A stretch of 43,141 nt of DNA from NCBI GenBank assembly GCA_030639305.1, contig DAOWCY010000039.1:1-43141 (forward strand), read 5' to 3'. A program made the translations under genes and the position numbers. Under the pieces are notes generated by a model that was given only the letters and a program-made list of their open reading frames with translations, was not told the DNA's origin and did no database searches. Origin of the DNA: JAGLQA01 sp023135565. Lineage in GTDB: Bacteria; Acidobacteriota; Aminicenantia; UBA2199. This document shows, piece by piece, positions 1-8,425 of this stretch. Numbering within the stretch: position 1 is the first letter of the stretch; each line of letters begins with the position of its first letter.

Positions 1-1
1 G

Positions 2-175
2 TTGGTCGGTACTATCGTCGCAATTATAAGCCCGGTTTTAGGTTCCTATTCCTGGACAGTGGGTCAGCACAGCGGGGGCGCGGCAGCCGCCGGTTCCGGC
101 TATACGATCAAAATTAAAGAAAGAGACACCGCCATCTCAGATACCGGCGATGCTTCGTTCTCTTTGTCAAATTAG
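2..175 (+). CDS. C-terminal end of a secreted protein with a Kre9/KNH-like beta domain (partial)
   Basis: An open frame enters from the left edge and stops at TAG 173-175, giving 57 visible residues. The segment reads LGSYSWTVGQHSGGAAAAG then GYTIKIKERDTAISDTGD, ending in FSLSN. The pattern Y-W-x-V-G ... AAGSGY-x-I-K-I ... D-x-x-I-x-D-x-(S/G)-D-x-x-F-S-L is that of the Kre9/KNH-like Ig-type domain (Ser-Thr-rich GPI-anchored family), which in bacteria sits in secreted multidomain proteins, often as a terminal repeat. The start, signal peptide and other domains lie outside the window. The fold assignment rests on a short motif; the coding call rests on composition and the family-like pattern. 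Confidence 0.7.
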   Translation: MVGTIVAIISPVLGSYSWTVGQHSGGAAAAGSGYTIKIKERDTAISDTGDASFSLSN

Positions 176-338
176 GAGTCAAGATGCCGGAAAAGGTACA
201 GGTCAAATTTGGATAAAAATTATTCATCATCGATGGTGGTTGTGCGGCAGCGGCTTTGTTCCGGCTGGTAGAAAAAAGGGGACAGTCAAGAAAAAGAAAA
301 GATAATCCCCTCCGGGGGTTGGTTCTTTTCTCCATGAG

Positions 339-464
339 AGACAATTTTGTGATATTGAATGATAACATTGTAATACCGGATGATAAAGTTATGATCCCCG
401 ATGACAAAGTTATGATACGATATGATAAAGTTGTGATCCGGGATCACGATTCTATAACGCCGGG
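339..464. repeat. Six degenerate direct repeats with an exact 21-bp period
   Basis: Units begin at 339, 360, 381, 402, 423 and 444, so the period is exactly 21 bp. The best units share the core TGAYAAAGTTRTGAT (381-395, 402-416, 423-437); outer units are diverged. Because 21 is a multiple of three, both strands stay open across the array. The plus-strand frame would give heptapeptides such as PDDKVMI, the minus-strand frame heptads such as DHNFIIS. There is no convincing ribosome-binding site for either. It could be a protein-binding array with sites every two helical turns, a decayed repeat-coding gene, or a plain tandem duplication. The stretch 176-570 contains no gene I can support. Confidence 0.75.
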
Positions 465-569
465 AATGAATGATGTATCTCCATATCAAAACGAAGATTG
501 CCGGGAAAAACGCCCGCTTTTAAAGCGGCGCCGTTCATTGATCATTGAACATTGAAGATTGTACATCGA

Positions 570-1676
570 TTATTGAATTACAGGCCGGAATCTTTTGTAC
601 CTGCGGATAATTCTATCGAGTTGTTTGATTTGGTTGTCGATTTTATATTCTTCGTTGGCGCCGGAAAGATAGTTCGCTTTTTTTTGCAGCAAATTCCCGG
701 TCTCTTCCAGCCGGTTGATTTCAGTCGATAAGCTTGAATTGACGTGGCCGATGCTTTCGCACAAGGCAATGTCGTAAATGAATGAAAAATCGATCAGGCC
801 GATCTCTTCTTCAAATTGGGAAATCTCGCTGAAAACCTCTTTGTCCCGCGATTTGCGGGTAGAAAAGAGTTTCTTCAGGAAAGATTTCGTTTTGGGGTCG
901 TCGATATTTTTCAGCCGGTGTTCGATCTCGTTTCTCCAGTTGGTGCGCATCTCTATCACTTCGCGGTGCAGGTCGAGAACTTTGTTTATTTTGGTAGGCT
1001 CCAGGGGGTTGGACAGCAGTTCTTTAGCCAGGTAAAAATTTGATTCTAATTTACTCAAATGATCGATCCTGCGGGCAGCGGTCAGGTAATCTATTTGTTT
1101 AGAAAGGGTTTTTAGCTTTTTGGCCTGGTCTGCCCCGGAAACGATATTGGCTGCATTTACGGCGATATTCGCCAGCCTTGTGATTTTGGTAATATCGACG
1201 GAACCGTAACTTTTGAGTAGTTCCCCGATTTTTTTCCCTTTTTTGCCGACCAGTTGGGGCAGGAATTTACCGCTTTCTTTATTCTTAAACCACTCGATAC
1301 TTTTTTCTTTCAGCAGTCTTTTGCCTTCGTTACTCAATTCCCAGATCAGTTTATTTCCTTCGATCTTTTCTTTTACCCCTTCGATCAAGCGGGTAATTTC
1401 CCCTCCCGGTTTGTCGATCTCGTATATCTCTTTGAAGGCTTTGTCGGCATGTTCCAGGCTGTAACTGCGCAGTTCGCCGGTAAAACGGTCCACGTTCAAC
1501 GACTCATCGAAAGATAGTTTGACGATAGGTGAATGAGTGGTAAAACCTGCGCCCAGGATGATGTCCTGTTTAGAAGCGGGGCGCAGTAATTTTTTGATGT
1601 GCCTGCGGTTGATATAGATTAACAGCAGCACAACCGCCAAAATAGGCAGGGCAATTAGGTAAACGATATTTTCCAT
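570..1676 (-). CDS. Membrane-anchored protein of unknown function
   Basis: A 368-residue protein starting at ATG 1674-1676. Residues about 4-24 form one hydrophobic helix (IVYLIALPILAVVLLLIYI) followed by Arg/Lys-rich RRHIKK, so the protein is probably held in the inner membrane with a long cytoplasmic part. The remainder is charged and largely helical, with probable coiled-coil stretches near the C-terminus (for example residues 230-365). I recognise no catalytic motif or family. It is a single gene: the promoter-like boxes TTGACA-18-TAAAGT lie directly upstream, and nothing else on the minus strand is nearby. No clear Shine-Dalgarno sequence precedes the start. Confidence 0.8.
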   Translation of the reverse strand: MENIVYLIALPILAVVLLLIYINRRHIKKLLRPASKQDIILGAGFTTHSPIVKLSFDESLNVDRFTGELRSYSLEHADKAFKEIYEIDKPGGEITRLIEGVKEKIEGNKLIWELSNEGKRLLKEKSIEWFKNKESGKFLPQLVGKKGKKIGELLKSYGSVDITKITRLANIAVNAANIVSGADQAKKLKTLSKQIDYLTAARRIDHLSKLESNFYLAKELLSNPLEPTKINKVLDLHREVIEMRTNWRNEIEHRLKNIDDPKTKSFLKKLFSTRKSRDKEVFSEISQFEEEIGLIDFSFIYDIALCESIGHVNSSLSTEINRLEETGNLLQKKANYLSGANEEYKIDNQIKQLDRIIRRYKRFRPVIQ

Positions 1677-1685
1677 TATGATACC

Positions 1686-1715
1686 ACTTTATCATTAATA
1701 ACCCTGCTTTGTCAA
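1686..1715 (-). promoter_or_regulatory. Putative sigma-70 promoter of the membrane-anchored protein gene
   Basis: Read on the minus strand: TTGACA (1710-1715), 18-bp spacer, TAAAGT (1686-1691). The -10 box ends 9 bp before the ATG at 1676, so the transcript would be nearly leaderless, consistent with the missing Shine-Dalgarno sequence. Confidence 0.45.
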
Positions 1716-1749
1716 GCGTGAGAGCAGTCCCAAATTTCCTATCAACTTT

Positions 1750-1835
1750 GCCTCCGGCGGCCAAAAACCTTTTTGAAGAGGGGCTGTTGCCCGGCCACGC
1801 AGTGGCCTTCCGGACTTCCAAAAACTTTTCATGAG
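1750..1835. repeat. Dispersed GC-rich intergenic repeat with GCCTCCGGCGGCC core
   Basis: The 13-mer GCCTCCGGCGGCC at 1750-1762 is followed by A/T-rich AAAAACCTTTTTGAAG, a GGCCAC-GCA-GTGGCC hairpin (about 1795-1809) and CCAAAAACTTTTC. The same 13-mer recurs at 32697-32709 and 43014-43026, and in reverse at 40427-40439; an 11-base match lies at 36795-36805. All are intergenic, which suggests a REP-like element. Confidence 0.6.
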
Positions 1836-1888
1836 CGATACGTTTAGAAAAAAATTAGCCGCTTTACGCAGGCTTCAGGTTCGCCTAT

Positions 1889-2073
1889 TGTAACAATATG
1901 TTACACCTGGGTAGATGATCTATTATCAAGCGTTTTCGCCATCTTTGGGGGAAATTGCGCCGTTTTGAAATAAAAAGTTGTAACGTTTTGGATACATGGC
2001 GAAATGCTGAATAGCCCAGCATTTTGGGGAAATACCGGCAAAACCGCAAAATGTGTTGATACAAAATGTTACA
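1889..2073. promoter_or_regulatory. Operator-like inverted repeats upstream of the first SBBP gene
   Basis: A perfect inverted repeat TGTAACA-ata-TGTTACA spans 1889-1905. A second site with the same 7-3-7 geometry, TGATACA-aaa-TGTTACA, spans 2057-2073, and a weaker half-site lies near 1979-1996. The spacing suggests a dimeric repressor or activator acting on the gene at 2235. The left site resembles the core of the leader element found before the genes at 10182, 16712 and 19479. The rest of 1836-2234 is AT-rich with no ORF. Confidence 0.5.
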
Positions 2074-2234
2074 GTAAACTGCTAATTTAATTCCCGGCGG
2101 CCTGTTTTTTTGTGAGGTGAAATATCCTGATTGCCGAAAACCCCGTTGTAGACAGCATGTTATAAATCCGGCATCATTCTTGCTATTACATAATATGAAA
2201 ACGTTAACAAATTTCGTATATGAGGTTTAAGAAA

Positions 2235-5200
2235 ATGAAAAAAAGAATATTTTTTACTGTTATTTTTGTTATAGTCCTATGTGGGGTTTGCTTTTTAGGT
2301 TCGGCGCCGCCTGATCGAAATCCGGCATTTACTCAGGGTATAAGTGCAGGCCGGTCAGATTTAAGCAGCCGGGCTGCCACCGCGGTAAAAGCGGATTTAG
2401 ATTTCGCGAAATTTCCCCTTTACTTTATCGCCAACCAGGGGCAGGTGAATGAGAAAGCCCGTTTCTACGCCAAAGCGTCGGGTTACACCCTGTGGCTAAC
2501 CAAAGAAGGCTTAATATTCGATTCGACAGCCCCCGCCCCTTCGCGGCAGCACGGTCATAACTCAAAAATTGCAAAAGAGAATAAAAGTAAGAACGGGAAG
2601 CCCTTAACCCCTCCCCACGTGGTGGGGCGTGACGTATCGCGGCTGATGTTTGTGGGTGCCGACAAGAACCCGGAGATCGTTCCTATAAAACCGGCCAAAC
2701 TCAAAGTCAACTATTTTAAAGGCCGGGACAGGTCGAAGTGGCACGGTGGTATTCCTACTTCGCAAGCGGTTCTGTACAAAAATATCTATGAAAACATCGA
2801 CTTAAAAGTGTACGGCATCGAGAAACAAATCGAATACGATTGGATCGTCAAAGCCGGAGGAAATCCGGAAAACATCGAATTTGTTTACAAAAATGTGCAA
2901 GGCGCCCACCTCGACGATAAGGGCAACCTAATTATCGAAACCGCTTTCGGTGAGTTGAAACACAAAAAGCCGGTGAGTTTCCAGGAGATTAAGGCAGAAA
3001 GGCAAGAAGACAAAAAGGGGGAAAGCCGGGAATCCGGGAAAGCAAAAAGGGAAATGGTTAACGTCACTTTCAAAAAAACCGGCAAAAACACCTATGGCTT
3101 TTCCGTGGGCGACTATGATAAAAACCGCGATTTGATCATCGACCCGGTGGTGCTGGTTTACTCCACCTATTTAGGGGGCAGCCATAATGGATGTGTTTAT
3201 GGCTTAAAAGTAAACGTCAACGGCTACATTTATGTGACCGGGACTACTTCCAGCCCGGACTTCCCTATCACAGGCCAGTTCCAGGCCAATCAAGCGGATT
3301 ATGATGCCTTTATCACCAAGTTCGACCCCGGGCAAAGCGGCAGCGATAGCCTCCTCTATTCCACTTACGTAGGCGGATCGCGGTTCGATCACGGCAGGGG
3401 AATTGCCGTGGACCAGGAACGGTTTGTCTGCGTCACCGGGATAACACGAAGCGCGAATTTTCCTACCTTAAATCAATTCCATGGCTATAATGGGGACAGC
3501 GACGCTTTTGTCGTCAAGCTGGATACCATTCGCAGCGGCGCCGCCGGACTGGTTTATTCCACATATTTAGGGGGCAGTGGTTATGATGAAGGTTATGAAA
3601 TAGCCGTGGACGGCAGCAGCTATATTTATGTGACCGGCAGGACAAATAGCGCAAATTTTGCTGCCTTGAATCAGTACCAGGAACACCAGGGTGATTATGA
3701 CGCCTTTTTAACGAAGTTGGACCCCAGTCGCAGCGGGAATTCCGCGCTCATTTATTCCACCTACTTAGGCGGCGGCATGGAGGATTATGGGTTTGGGTTA
3801 GATGTGGGCCAGGACGGATGCGCATATGTGGCCGGTTCCACACACAGTTCAAATTTTCCCACTAAGAATCCATACCAAACCTTCCTGAGCGGTTCTGACG
3901 CTTTCGCCGCTAAAATAGATACGGGCAAATCAGGCGCAGCCAGCTTAATTTATTCTACCTGCCTGGGTGGAACAATGTCCGACGTCGGGAACGCAGTCGC
4001 CTTAGACGTTAACGGCTATATGTATGTGACCGGCACCACAAGCAGTGAGAACTTCCCCACCAAAAACCAGTACCAGCAGTATGTCGGGTCGGGAGGAGCG
4101 AATGATAACGGCTTTTTGGCAAAGTTAAATCCAGACAAAATAGGGTCGGGCAGCCTGTTATATTCCACCTACTTAGGGGGGAGCGAAGATGAAGAGGCTA
4201 TGGGGATAGCGGTTGACAGCAATCACAGCGCTTATGTAACCGGGTATACCTGGAGCTCGGACTTCCCCACCAAGAACCAATACCAATCAAATCAAGGCAG
4301 TAAAGATGTCTTTATTACGAAGATCAATACTTCCCGCAGCGGTGCGGCCGGTCTTGTTTTTTCCACATATTTAGGAGGAGGAAGCGACGACCATGCCCTT
4401 GCCATAGACATAGACGGCATAGGGAATATGTATGTAGGCGGGGGAACGTACAGCGCTAATTTTCCCATTCTGGGCCAGTATCAAGGTGATCAAGGATTAG
4501 CCGACGCTTTTGTGACAAAGCTTTTTTACCCGGTCGCACCCACGGTGAGCACCGAATACGTCTATAATATCAGCGCCGCTTCCGCCACAGTGGGCGGTTA
4601 TGTGATGGAAGACGGAGGCTCGCAGGTAACGGCCAGGGGCGTGTGTTGGGGTGTTTCTTTCAATCCCGCCAAAGCCGGCGCCCATAAGAACGCCGGCCTG
4701 GGAACCGGGCCTTTTAGCGTTTCCGTAACCGGTCTAAAAATGGACACGACCTACTATGCCCGCGCCTATGCCGTCAACAGCACGGGTACGGCATACGGGA
4801 AGAATTTGCAGTTTAAAACCTTAAAAAATCCGTCCATTTCCGGCGCTGTCACCGGTGCCGGTGGAGCCGGTTTGCCGGGAGTCAGCCTACTATTTTCCAA
4901 TAATGGGGGAACTGCCCTTACGGACCAGCAGGGCGTTTACAGCCGGCCCGTAAATAATAATTGGTCCGGCAGCGTCACCCCGGCAAAAACAGGATATGTG
5001 TTTTCGCCTGCGTCCCGGACTTATAACGGGGTGACTTCAGACCGGGGCGACCAGGATTATACCGGTTTTATTTTTGTTCCGGACCTGCAGGTCTTTAGGG
5101 GGACCGAATCCGGCTGGCTCATCAGCAAGCAGTTTGGGAAAATCGAATTAGATATCGAGAATCCCCATAACATAGCGGTAGCGAAATATGTTATTTATAG

Positions 5201-5459
5201 AAAGGAAGCGGGGCAGGAATATGTGCAGCTTGAAGATATCCCCGGCTCTCAACTGGAAAGCGGCGCATATGTGTATTACGACAAATATCTCGACAAAGAT
5301 AAATCCTACACTTATAAATTTACGGTAGTGGATAGTTCCGGTGTGACTATCGCCGAATCCGCCGAAAAAACGATTACCGGGGGAGATGGTGGGGGGCAGG
5401 TGGGTGTTTTCAATCTTAAGGAGTGTCTTGCTTCACATAGAATTGGGAATCCCCTTTAA
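2235..5459 (+). CDS. Secreted SBBP seven-bladed beta-propeller protein with FN3-like and carboxypeptidase-regulatory-like domains
   Basis: Predicted exported protein of about 1074 residues. A GAGGT box at 2222-2226 favours ATG 2235 (MKKRIFF) over the in-frame ATG 2220. After a hydrophobic signal segment comes a DUF7948-like region (FIANQGQV, FYAKASGYTLWLTKEGL, IEKQIEYDW, about residues 60-300). Then come seven SBBP blades marked by STYLGGS-type motifs alternating with GYIYVTG and DFPT (about 305-760). A FN3-like domain follows (VTARGVCW, TYYARAYAVNSTG), then one carboxypeptidase-regulatory-like domain (ISGAVTGAG, NNNWSGSVTPAKTGY) and a final FN3-like sandwich (YVIYRKEAG). No barrel or sorting tail is visible. 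Such proteins are thought to act in surface adhesion or recognition; the ligand is unknown. It is transcribed toward the STAND operon and separated from it by a bidirectional hairpin. Confidence 0.9.
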   Translation: MKKRIFFTVIFVIVLCGVCFLGSAPPDRNPAFTQGISAGRSDLSSRAATAVKADLDFAKFPLYFIANQGQVNEKARFYAKASGYTLWLTKEGLIFDSTAPAPSRQHGHNSKIAKENKSKNGKPLTPPHVVGRDVSRLMFVGADKNPEIVPIKPAKLKVNYFKGRDRSKWHGGIPTSQAVLYKNIYENIDLKVYGIEKQIEYDWIVKAGGNPENIEFVYKNVQGAHLDDKGNLIIETAFGELKHKKPVSFQEIKAERQEDKKGESRESGKAKREMVNVTFKKTGKNTYGFSVGDYDKNRDLIIDPVVLVYSTYLGGSHNGCVYGLKVNVNGYIYVTGTTSSPDFPITGQFQANQADYDAFITKFDPGQSGSDSLLYSTYVGGSRFDHGRGIAVDQERFVCVTGITRSANFPTLNQFHGYNGDSDAFVVKLDTIRSGAAGLVYSTYLGGSGYDEGYEIAVDGSSYIYVTGRTNSANFAALNQYQEHQGDYDAFLTKLDPSRSGNSALIYSTYLGGGMEDYGFGLDVGQDGCAYVAGSTHSSNFPTKNPYQTFLSGSDAFAAKIDTGKSGAASLIYSTCLGGTMSDVGNAVALDVNGYMYVTGTTSSENFPTKNQYQQYVGSGGANDNGFLAKLNPDKIGSGSLLYSTYLGGSEDEEAMGIAVDSNHSAYVTGYTWSSDFPTKNQYQSNQGSKDVFITKINTSRSGAAGLVFSTYLGGGSDDHALAIDIDGIGNMYVGGGTYSANFPILGQYQGDQGLADAFVTKLFYPVAPTVSTEYVYNISAASATVGGYVMEDGGSQVTARGVCWGVSFNPAKAGAHKNAGLGTGPFSVSVTGLKMDTTYYARAYAVNSTGTAYGKNLQFKTLKNPSISGAVTGAGGAGLPGVSLLFSNNGGTALTDQQGVYSRPVNNNWSGSVTPAKTGYVFSPASRTYNGVTSDRGDQDYTGFIFVPDLQVFRGTESGWLISKQFGKIELDIENPHNIAVAKYVIYRKEAGQEYVQLEDIPGSQLESGAYVYYDKYLDKDKSYTYKFTVVDSSGVTIAESAEKTITGGDGGGQVGVFNLKECLASHRIGNPL

Positions 5460-5480
5460 TATCACTATACTACTCATCGG

Positions 5481-5511
5481 AAAAAATCTTGTTTTTTTGC
5501 GAAGATTTTTT
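5481..5511. terminator. Bidirectional rho-independent terminator between convergent genes
   Basis: A ten-base-pair stem AAAAAATCTT (5481-5490) / AAGATTTTTT (5502-5511) with an 11-nt loop. A-runs and T-runs flank both sides, so it can end the SBBP gene (stop at 5459) and the minus-strand STAND gene (stop at 5522). Confidence 0.75.
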
Positions 5512-5521
5512 AAAATGAGAT

Positions 5522-8395
5522 CTATGTTTCAGATGACTTATAGGTTGCGGATGCCATCCGCTCTAAGATTTCACCTGGGGCGACTAACCGTAACTGTGCA
5601 GGGCCATGGGCCGGTGCGATTAATAAATAACGGCCCCCGGGAGAATATGAGGCAGCTTGAATGACATATTCGAAACCGCTAAATTTATACACCTGGATGC
5701 CGTTCAAATTCCACAAGCGCACGGTTTTGTCGTCACCGGCTGTTATGATAACGTCGCTGCCGGGAGAAAATACCGCCGTTCTTATCTGCCCGGTATGACC
5801 CTCGAAAACTTGCAGCGCCTCGCCCTGGAAATCCCACAACCGGGCTGTGCCGTCCCTGCCGGCGGTAAGGATATATTCCCCGTTTTTAGAAAACACAGCG
5901 GAATAAATGCCCCCTTCATGACCTGTGAGCTTTTGTATTTCCCGGCCGTTCCGGTCCCATACCCGGGCTGTTTTATCCCAACCGGCGGTAACGATATATT
6001 TCCCGTCCTTTGAAAAATTCGCGGCATTTACTTCATCCGTATGCCCTGAGAATTCGACTAACTCAGCGCCTTGCAGGTTCCACAGGCGGGCCTTATTATC
6101 TACGCAGGATGTAAGGATTTCCGTGCTGCCTGCGACTGGAGAAAAGGCTACCGATTCCGTAACTCCCTCTAATTTTAAGATGACGATTTGATCCTCGTCC
6201 AGGCGCCACAGTCCGATTTCATGATCGGCGTCGGTGAGTATGGCGGCGTATTTCCCGCCGGCGGAAAAGGCCGCTTTTCCTCTCAGCCTGAAACCGTCCG
6301 GGGCCGAGGCTTCTTTAAGCGTTTTGCCCTCTAAATTCCACAATACCGCTTTTGCCGAGCTGACTGTCAATACCTTGCCGTCCGGGGAAAAACCGGCGTA
6401 AAAATCGGCTCTTTCACTGGTGTGACCGGAAAATTCTTCGACTTTGTTTTTCGTAAAAGTTATATCCCATAACCGGGCGGTGTTGTCCTCGGAAGCGGTA
6501 ACCACATAGTCGCCATCCGGTGAAAAAACAGCGCTGTTCACTATATCGGTATGACCTTTTAGTTCCCGGGCAACACTGCCCGCCGCGGTCAACACCCGGA
6601 CTGTTTTTTTACCGTCCCCGGTTATTAGCAAAGTTCTGCCTCTAAATTCAGCGGTTCCACGAATTACGCTGCTGTTTTTCCCGGCAGCAGGCCCCGCGGT
6701 TTCCCTGCCGCTGAAATCCCAGCAGCGGGTTTTTGGGGTCCGGTCTACTGTAACGATATATTTACCGTCCGCGGTGAATCCCGCTGATCTTACCGGTTTA
6801 TCGTGGCGCAGCAGCGCGCTGTAAAAACCACCGGTATAAAAAGCATTTAATAATGATTTAAAAGCATCCGGGTTGTTCTTTTCCGTATTATAGGCGCTCT
6901 TCGCCAGCAGGAAGGCATGGGTCGGGTTTTTATCCAGCAGGTTGTCGGAACGGGCCGCCAGTTCATAGGCTTTAATATTACGACTCTCTTTTTCGACTTC
7001 CGCTTTCGCCTCTTCCGCGGCGGTTTTCTGCTTAAAGGCATAAAAGGTCAGCAGCGCCATGAAAATAGCCGCCATCCCGATGACCGTAAAAATAATGCGG
7101 CTGTATTTCTTTTTTCTTTCCGCCGTTTCTTTTTTTTGCCTTTCCGCTTCCTGCCTCTTATCCCGGCTCTCTTTCAGGATAGGGGCCAGCACATCGTGTA
7201 TCAATTCGATGTAATCGATACCCAGGCGCACCTCTTTGCGGGTGATGCGCCTATCTTCCAACCCGGTAATCTCGTCCTCCGTGATGCCGTATCCGGTTTT
7301 CAAAGAATTTTTATCCTGTAATTTGCGGTAGCCTTCCGCGGTGATAAGCAGGTCTTCGATAGCGATCTTTACACCGGGGCGAAACCGTCCGATATTTTCA
7401 CCATAATAGTCTTCGATAATATCCGCGGTGCTGATATTTTTTATCAACTCCCCGGAAATTTCCGCCGCGTTTTTCTCCAGCCGTTTTTCGTTCACCTGGT
7501 AGCAGAAAAGACTCAATAAAAAAGGTTCGATCCTTTTGGTTTCCCATGAGTCGGTCTTTTTTTCATAGGGATTATAATCAGCGCCTTTTGCGCCGGGGAT
7601 TTTGTTTATGATTTCCACTGCCACCTGTTGATCTTTAATTATCTCTTTTCCCGGTTTTAGAACTGCGTCTAAGGCATCTTTTCCCTGCATTTGCAGCACC
7701 CGGAAACGGCTGTATCGCAGTGAAGGAATAATTTTGTACAGGGCTTCCAACTGGGGCAGGTAATCTTCCCGCAAGCTAAAAATAACCCGGAAACCGGTTG
7801 GCCTATCCCCTTGCAAACTCTTTATTTTCTGTTTTTCCCCGGCCAAACGCTCCTGTACTTTTACCGGCACGCGGTTTTCGATCAAATCGGCTATTTCCGT
7901 TATAAATTCGTTACTTGTGCCGGGATGGTTTTTGCCCGAGGTGAAAAGTTCCTCGAACTGGTCGAAAAAGAGCAGCGGTTTCACGAATCCCTTTAATATT
8001 TCCACGTAAGAAAAGTATTCCCACAAGGTTTTATCTCCGAAAGGTTCCGCGGCTCGGGCCACTTCTATTATTTTCGCTTCGACAGCGTCTTTAACCTGTG
8101 TTGTAGGGGATTTTTCCCGGTTATCGAAGTCGATGCGTATATAGACCGGCAGGTAATAGCTGTCGCTGAGTTTAGGGATGAGTCCCGCCCGCAGTAGGGA
8201 GGTTTTGCCTACCCCCGATTTCCCGAATACAACGGTCAGCCTATCGTTTTCGATGAGTTCTGAAAGCTCGTCGATTTCCCGCTGCCTGCCGAAAAAATAG
8301 TCCTTATCTTGTTCCCGGAATGAAAACAAGCCGGGATAGGGGTGTTGTCTATCTACGATGCAGCCTTTATGTTCATCTTTATTATTCATGGGCAT
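5522..8395 (-). CDS. STAND NTPase (nSTAND1 type) with transmembrane helix and C-terminal WD40 propeller
   Basis: A 957-residue putative signal-transduction ATPase. The Walker A is GKSGVGKTS (58-66) after the nSTAND1 lead-in PYPGLFSF...YFFGRQRE, and the Walker B is LLFFDQFEELFT (141-152). A basic segment precedes one hydrophobic helix (IIFTVIGMAAIFMALLTFYAF, roughly 435-455). The linker AYELAARSDNLLDKNPTHAF is typical of STAND-WD40 proteins. About ten WD40 repeats fill the C-terminal half (SPDGDYVVTASEDNTARLWD, ILTAGRDGTARLWD). Family knowledge: the WD40 part senses a trigger and the NTPase oligomerises to activate a partner effector. The partner here is probably the SIR2/TIR protein encoded 30 bp upstream in the same operon. 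A GGAGGG box lies close to ATG 8395; ATG two codons on (8389) is also possible. Confidence 0.92.
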   Translation of the reverse strand: MPMNNKDEHKGCIVDRQHPYPGLFSFREQDKDYFFGRQREIDELSELIENDRLTVVFGKSGVGKTSLLRAGLIPKLSDSYYLPVYIRIDFDNREKSPTTQVKDAVEAKIIEVARAAEPFGDKTLWEYFSYVEILKGFVKPLLFFDQFEELFTSGKNHPGTSNEFITEIADLIENRVPVKVQERLAGEKQKIKSLQGDRPTGFRVIFSLREDYLPQLEALYKIIPSLRYSRFRVLQMQGKDALDAVLKPGKEIIKDQQVAVEIINKIPGAKGADYNPYEKKTDSWETKRIEPFLLSLFCYQVNEKRLEKNAAEISGELIKNISTADIIEDYYGENIGRFRPGVKIAIEDLLITAEGYRKLQDKNSLKTGYGITEDEITGLEDRRITRKEVRLGIDYIELIHDVLAPILKESRDKRQEAERQKKETAERKKKYSRIIFTVIGMAAIFMALLTFYAFKQKTAAEEAKAEVEKESRNIKAYELAARSDNLLDKNPTHAFLLAKSAYNTEKNNPDAFKSLLNAFYTGGFYSALLRHDKPVRSAGFTADGKYIVTVDRTPKTRCWDFSGRETAGPAAGKNSSVIRGTAEFRGRTLLITGDGKKTVRVLTAAGSVARELKGHTDIVNSAVFSPDGDYVVTASEDNTARLWDITFTKNKVEEFSGHTSERADFYAGFSPDGKVLTVSSAKAVLWNLEGKTLKEASAPDGFRLRGKAAFSAGGKYAAILTDADHEIGLWRLDEDQIVILKLEGVTESVAFSPVAGSTEILTSCVDNKARLWNLQGAELVEFSGHTDEVNAANFSKDGKYIVTAGWDKTARVWDRNGREIQKLTGHEGGIYSAVFSKNGEYILTAGRDGTARLWDFQGEALQVFEGHTGQIRTAVFSPGSDVIITAGDDKTVRLWNLNGIQVYKFSGFEYVIQAASYSPGGRYLLIAPAHGPAQLRLVAPGEILERMASATYKSSET

Positions 8396-8425
8396 AAACC
8401 CTCCATATTAGCGCTTACTCGGTTA

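Noticed and set aside
339..464. CRISPR array or plasmid iterons
   Set aside because: Repeats abut without spacers and no cas, rep or partition gene is present; the units are too degenerate for a typical origin.
256..555. Open frames of 99 codons (+) and 67 codons (-) over the 21-bp repeat array
   Set aside because: Openness follows from a repeat whose period is a multiple of three; neither has a ribosome-binding site or a recognisable protein.
5386..5664. 92-codon plus-strand frame over the end of the SBBP gene and the terminator
   Set aside because: It crosses the terminator hairpin and the convergent STAND gene in the wrong frame; composition is not coding-like.
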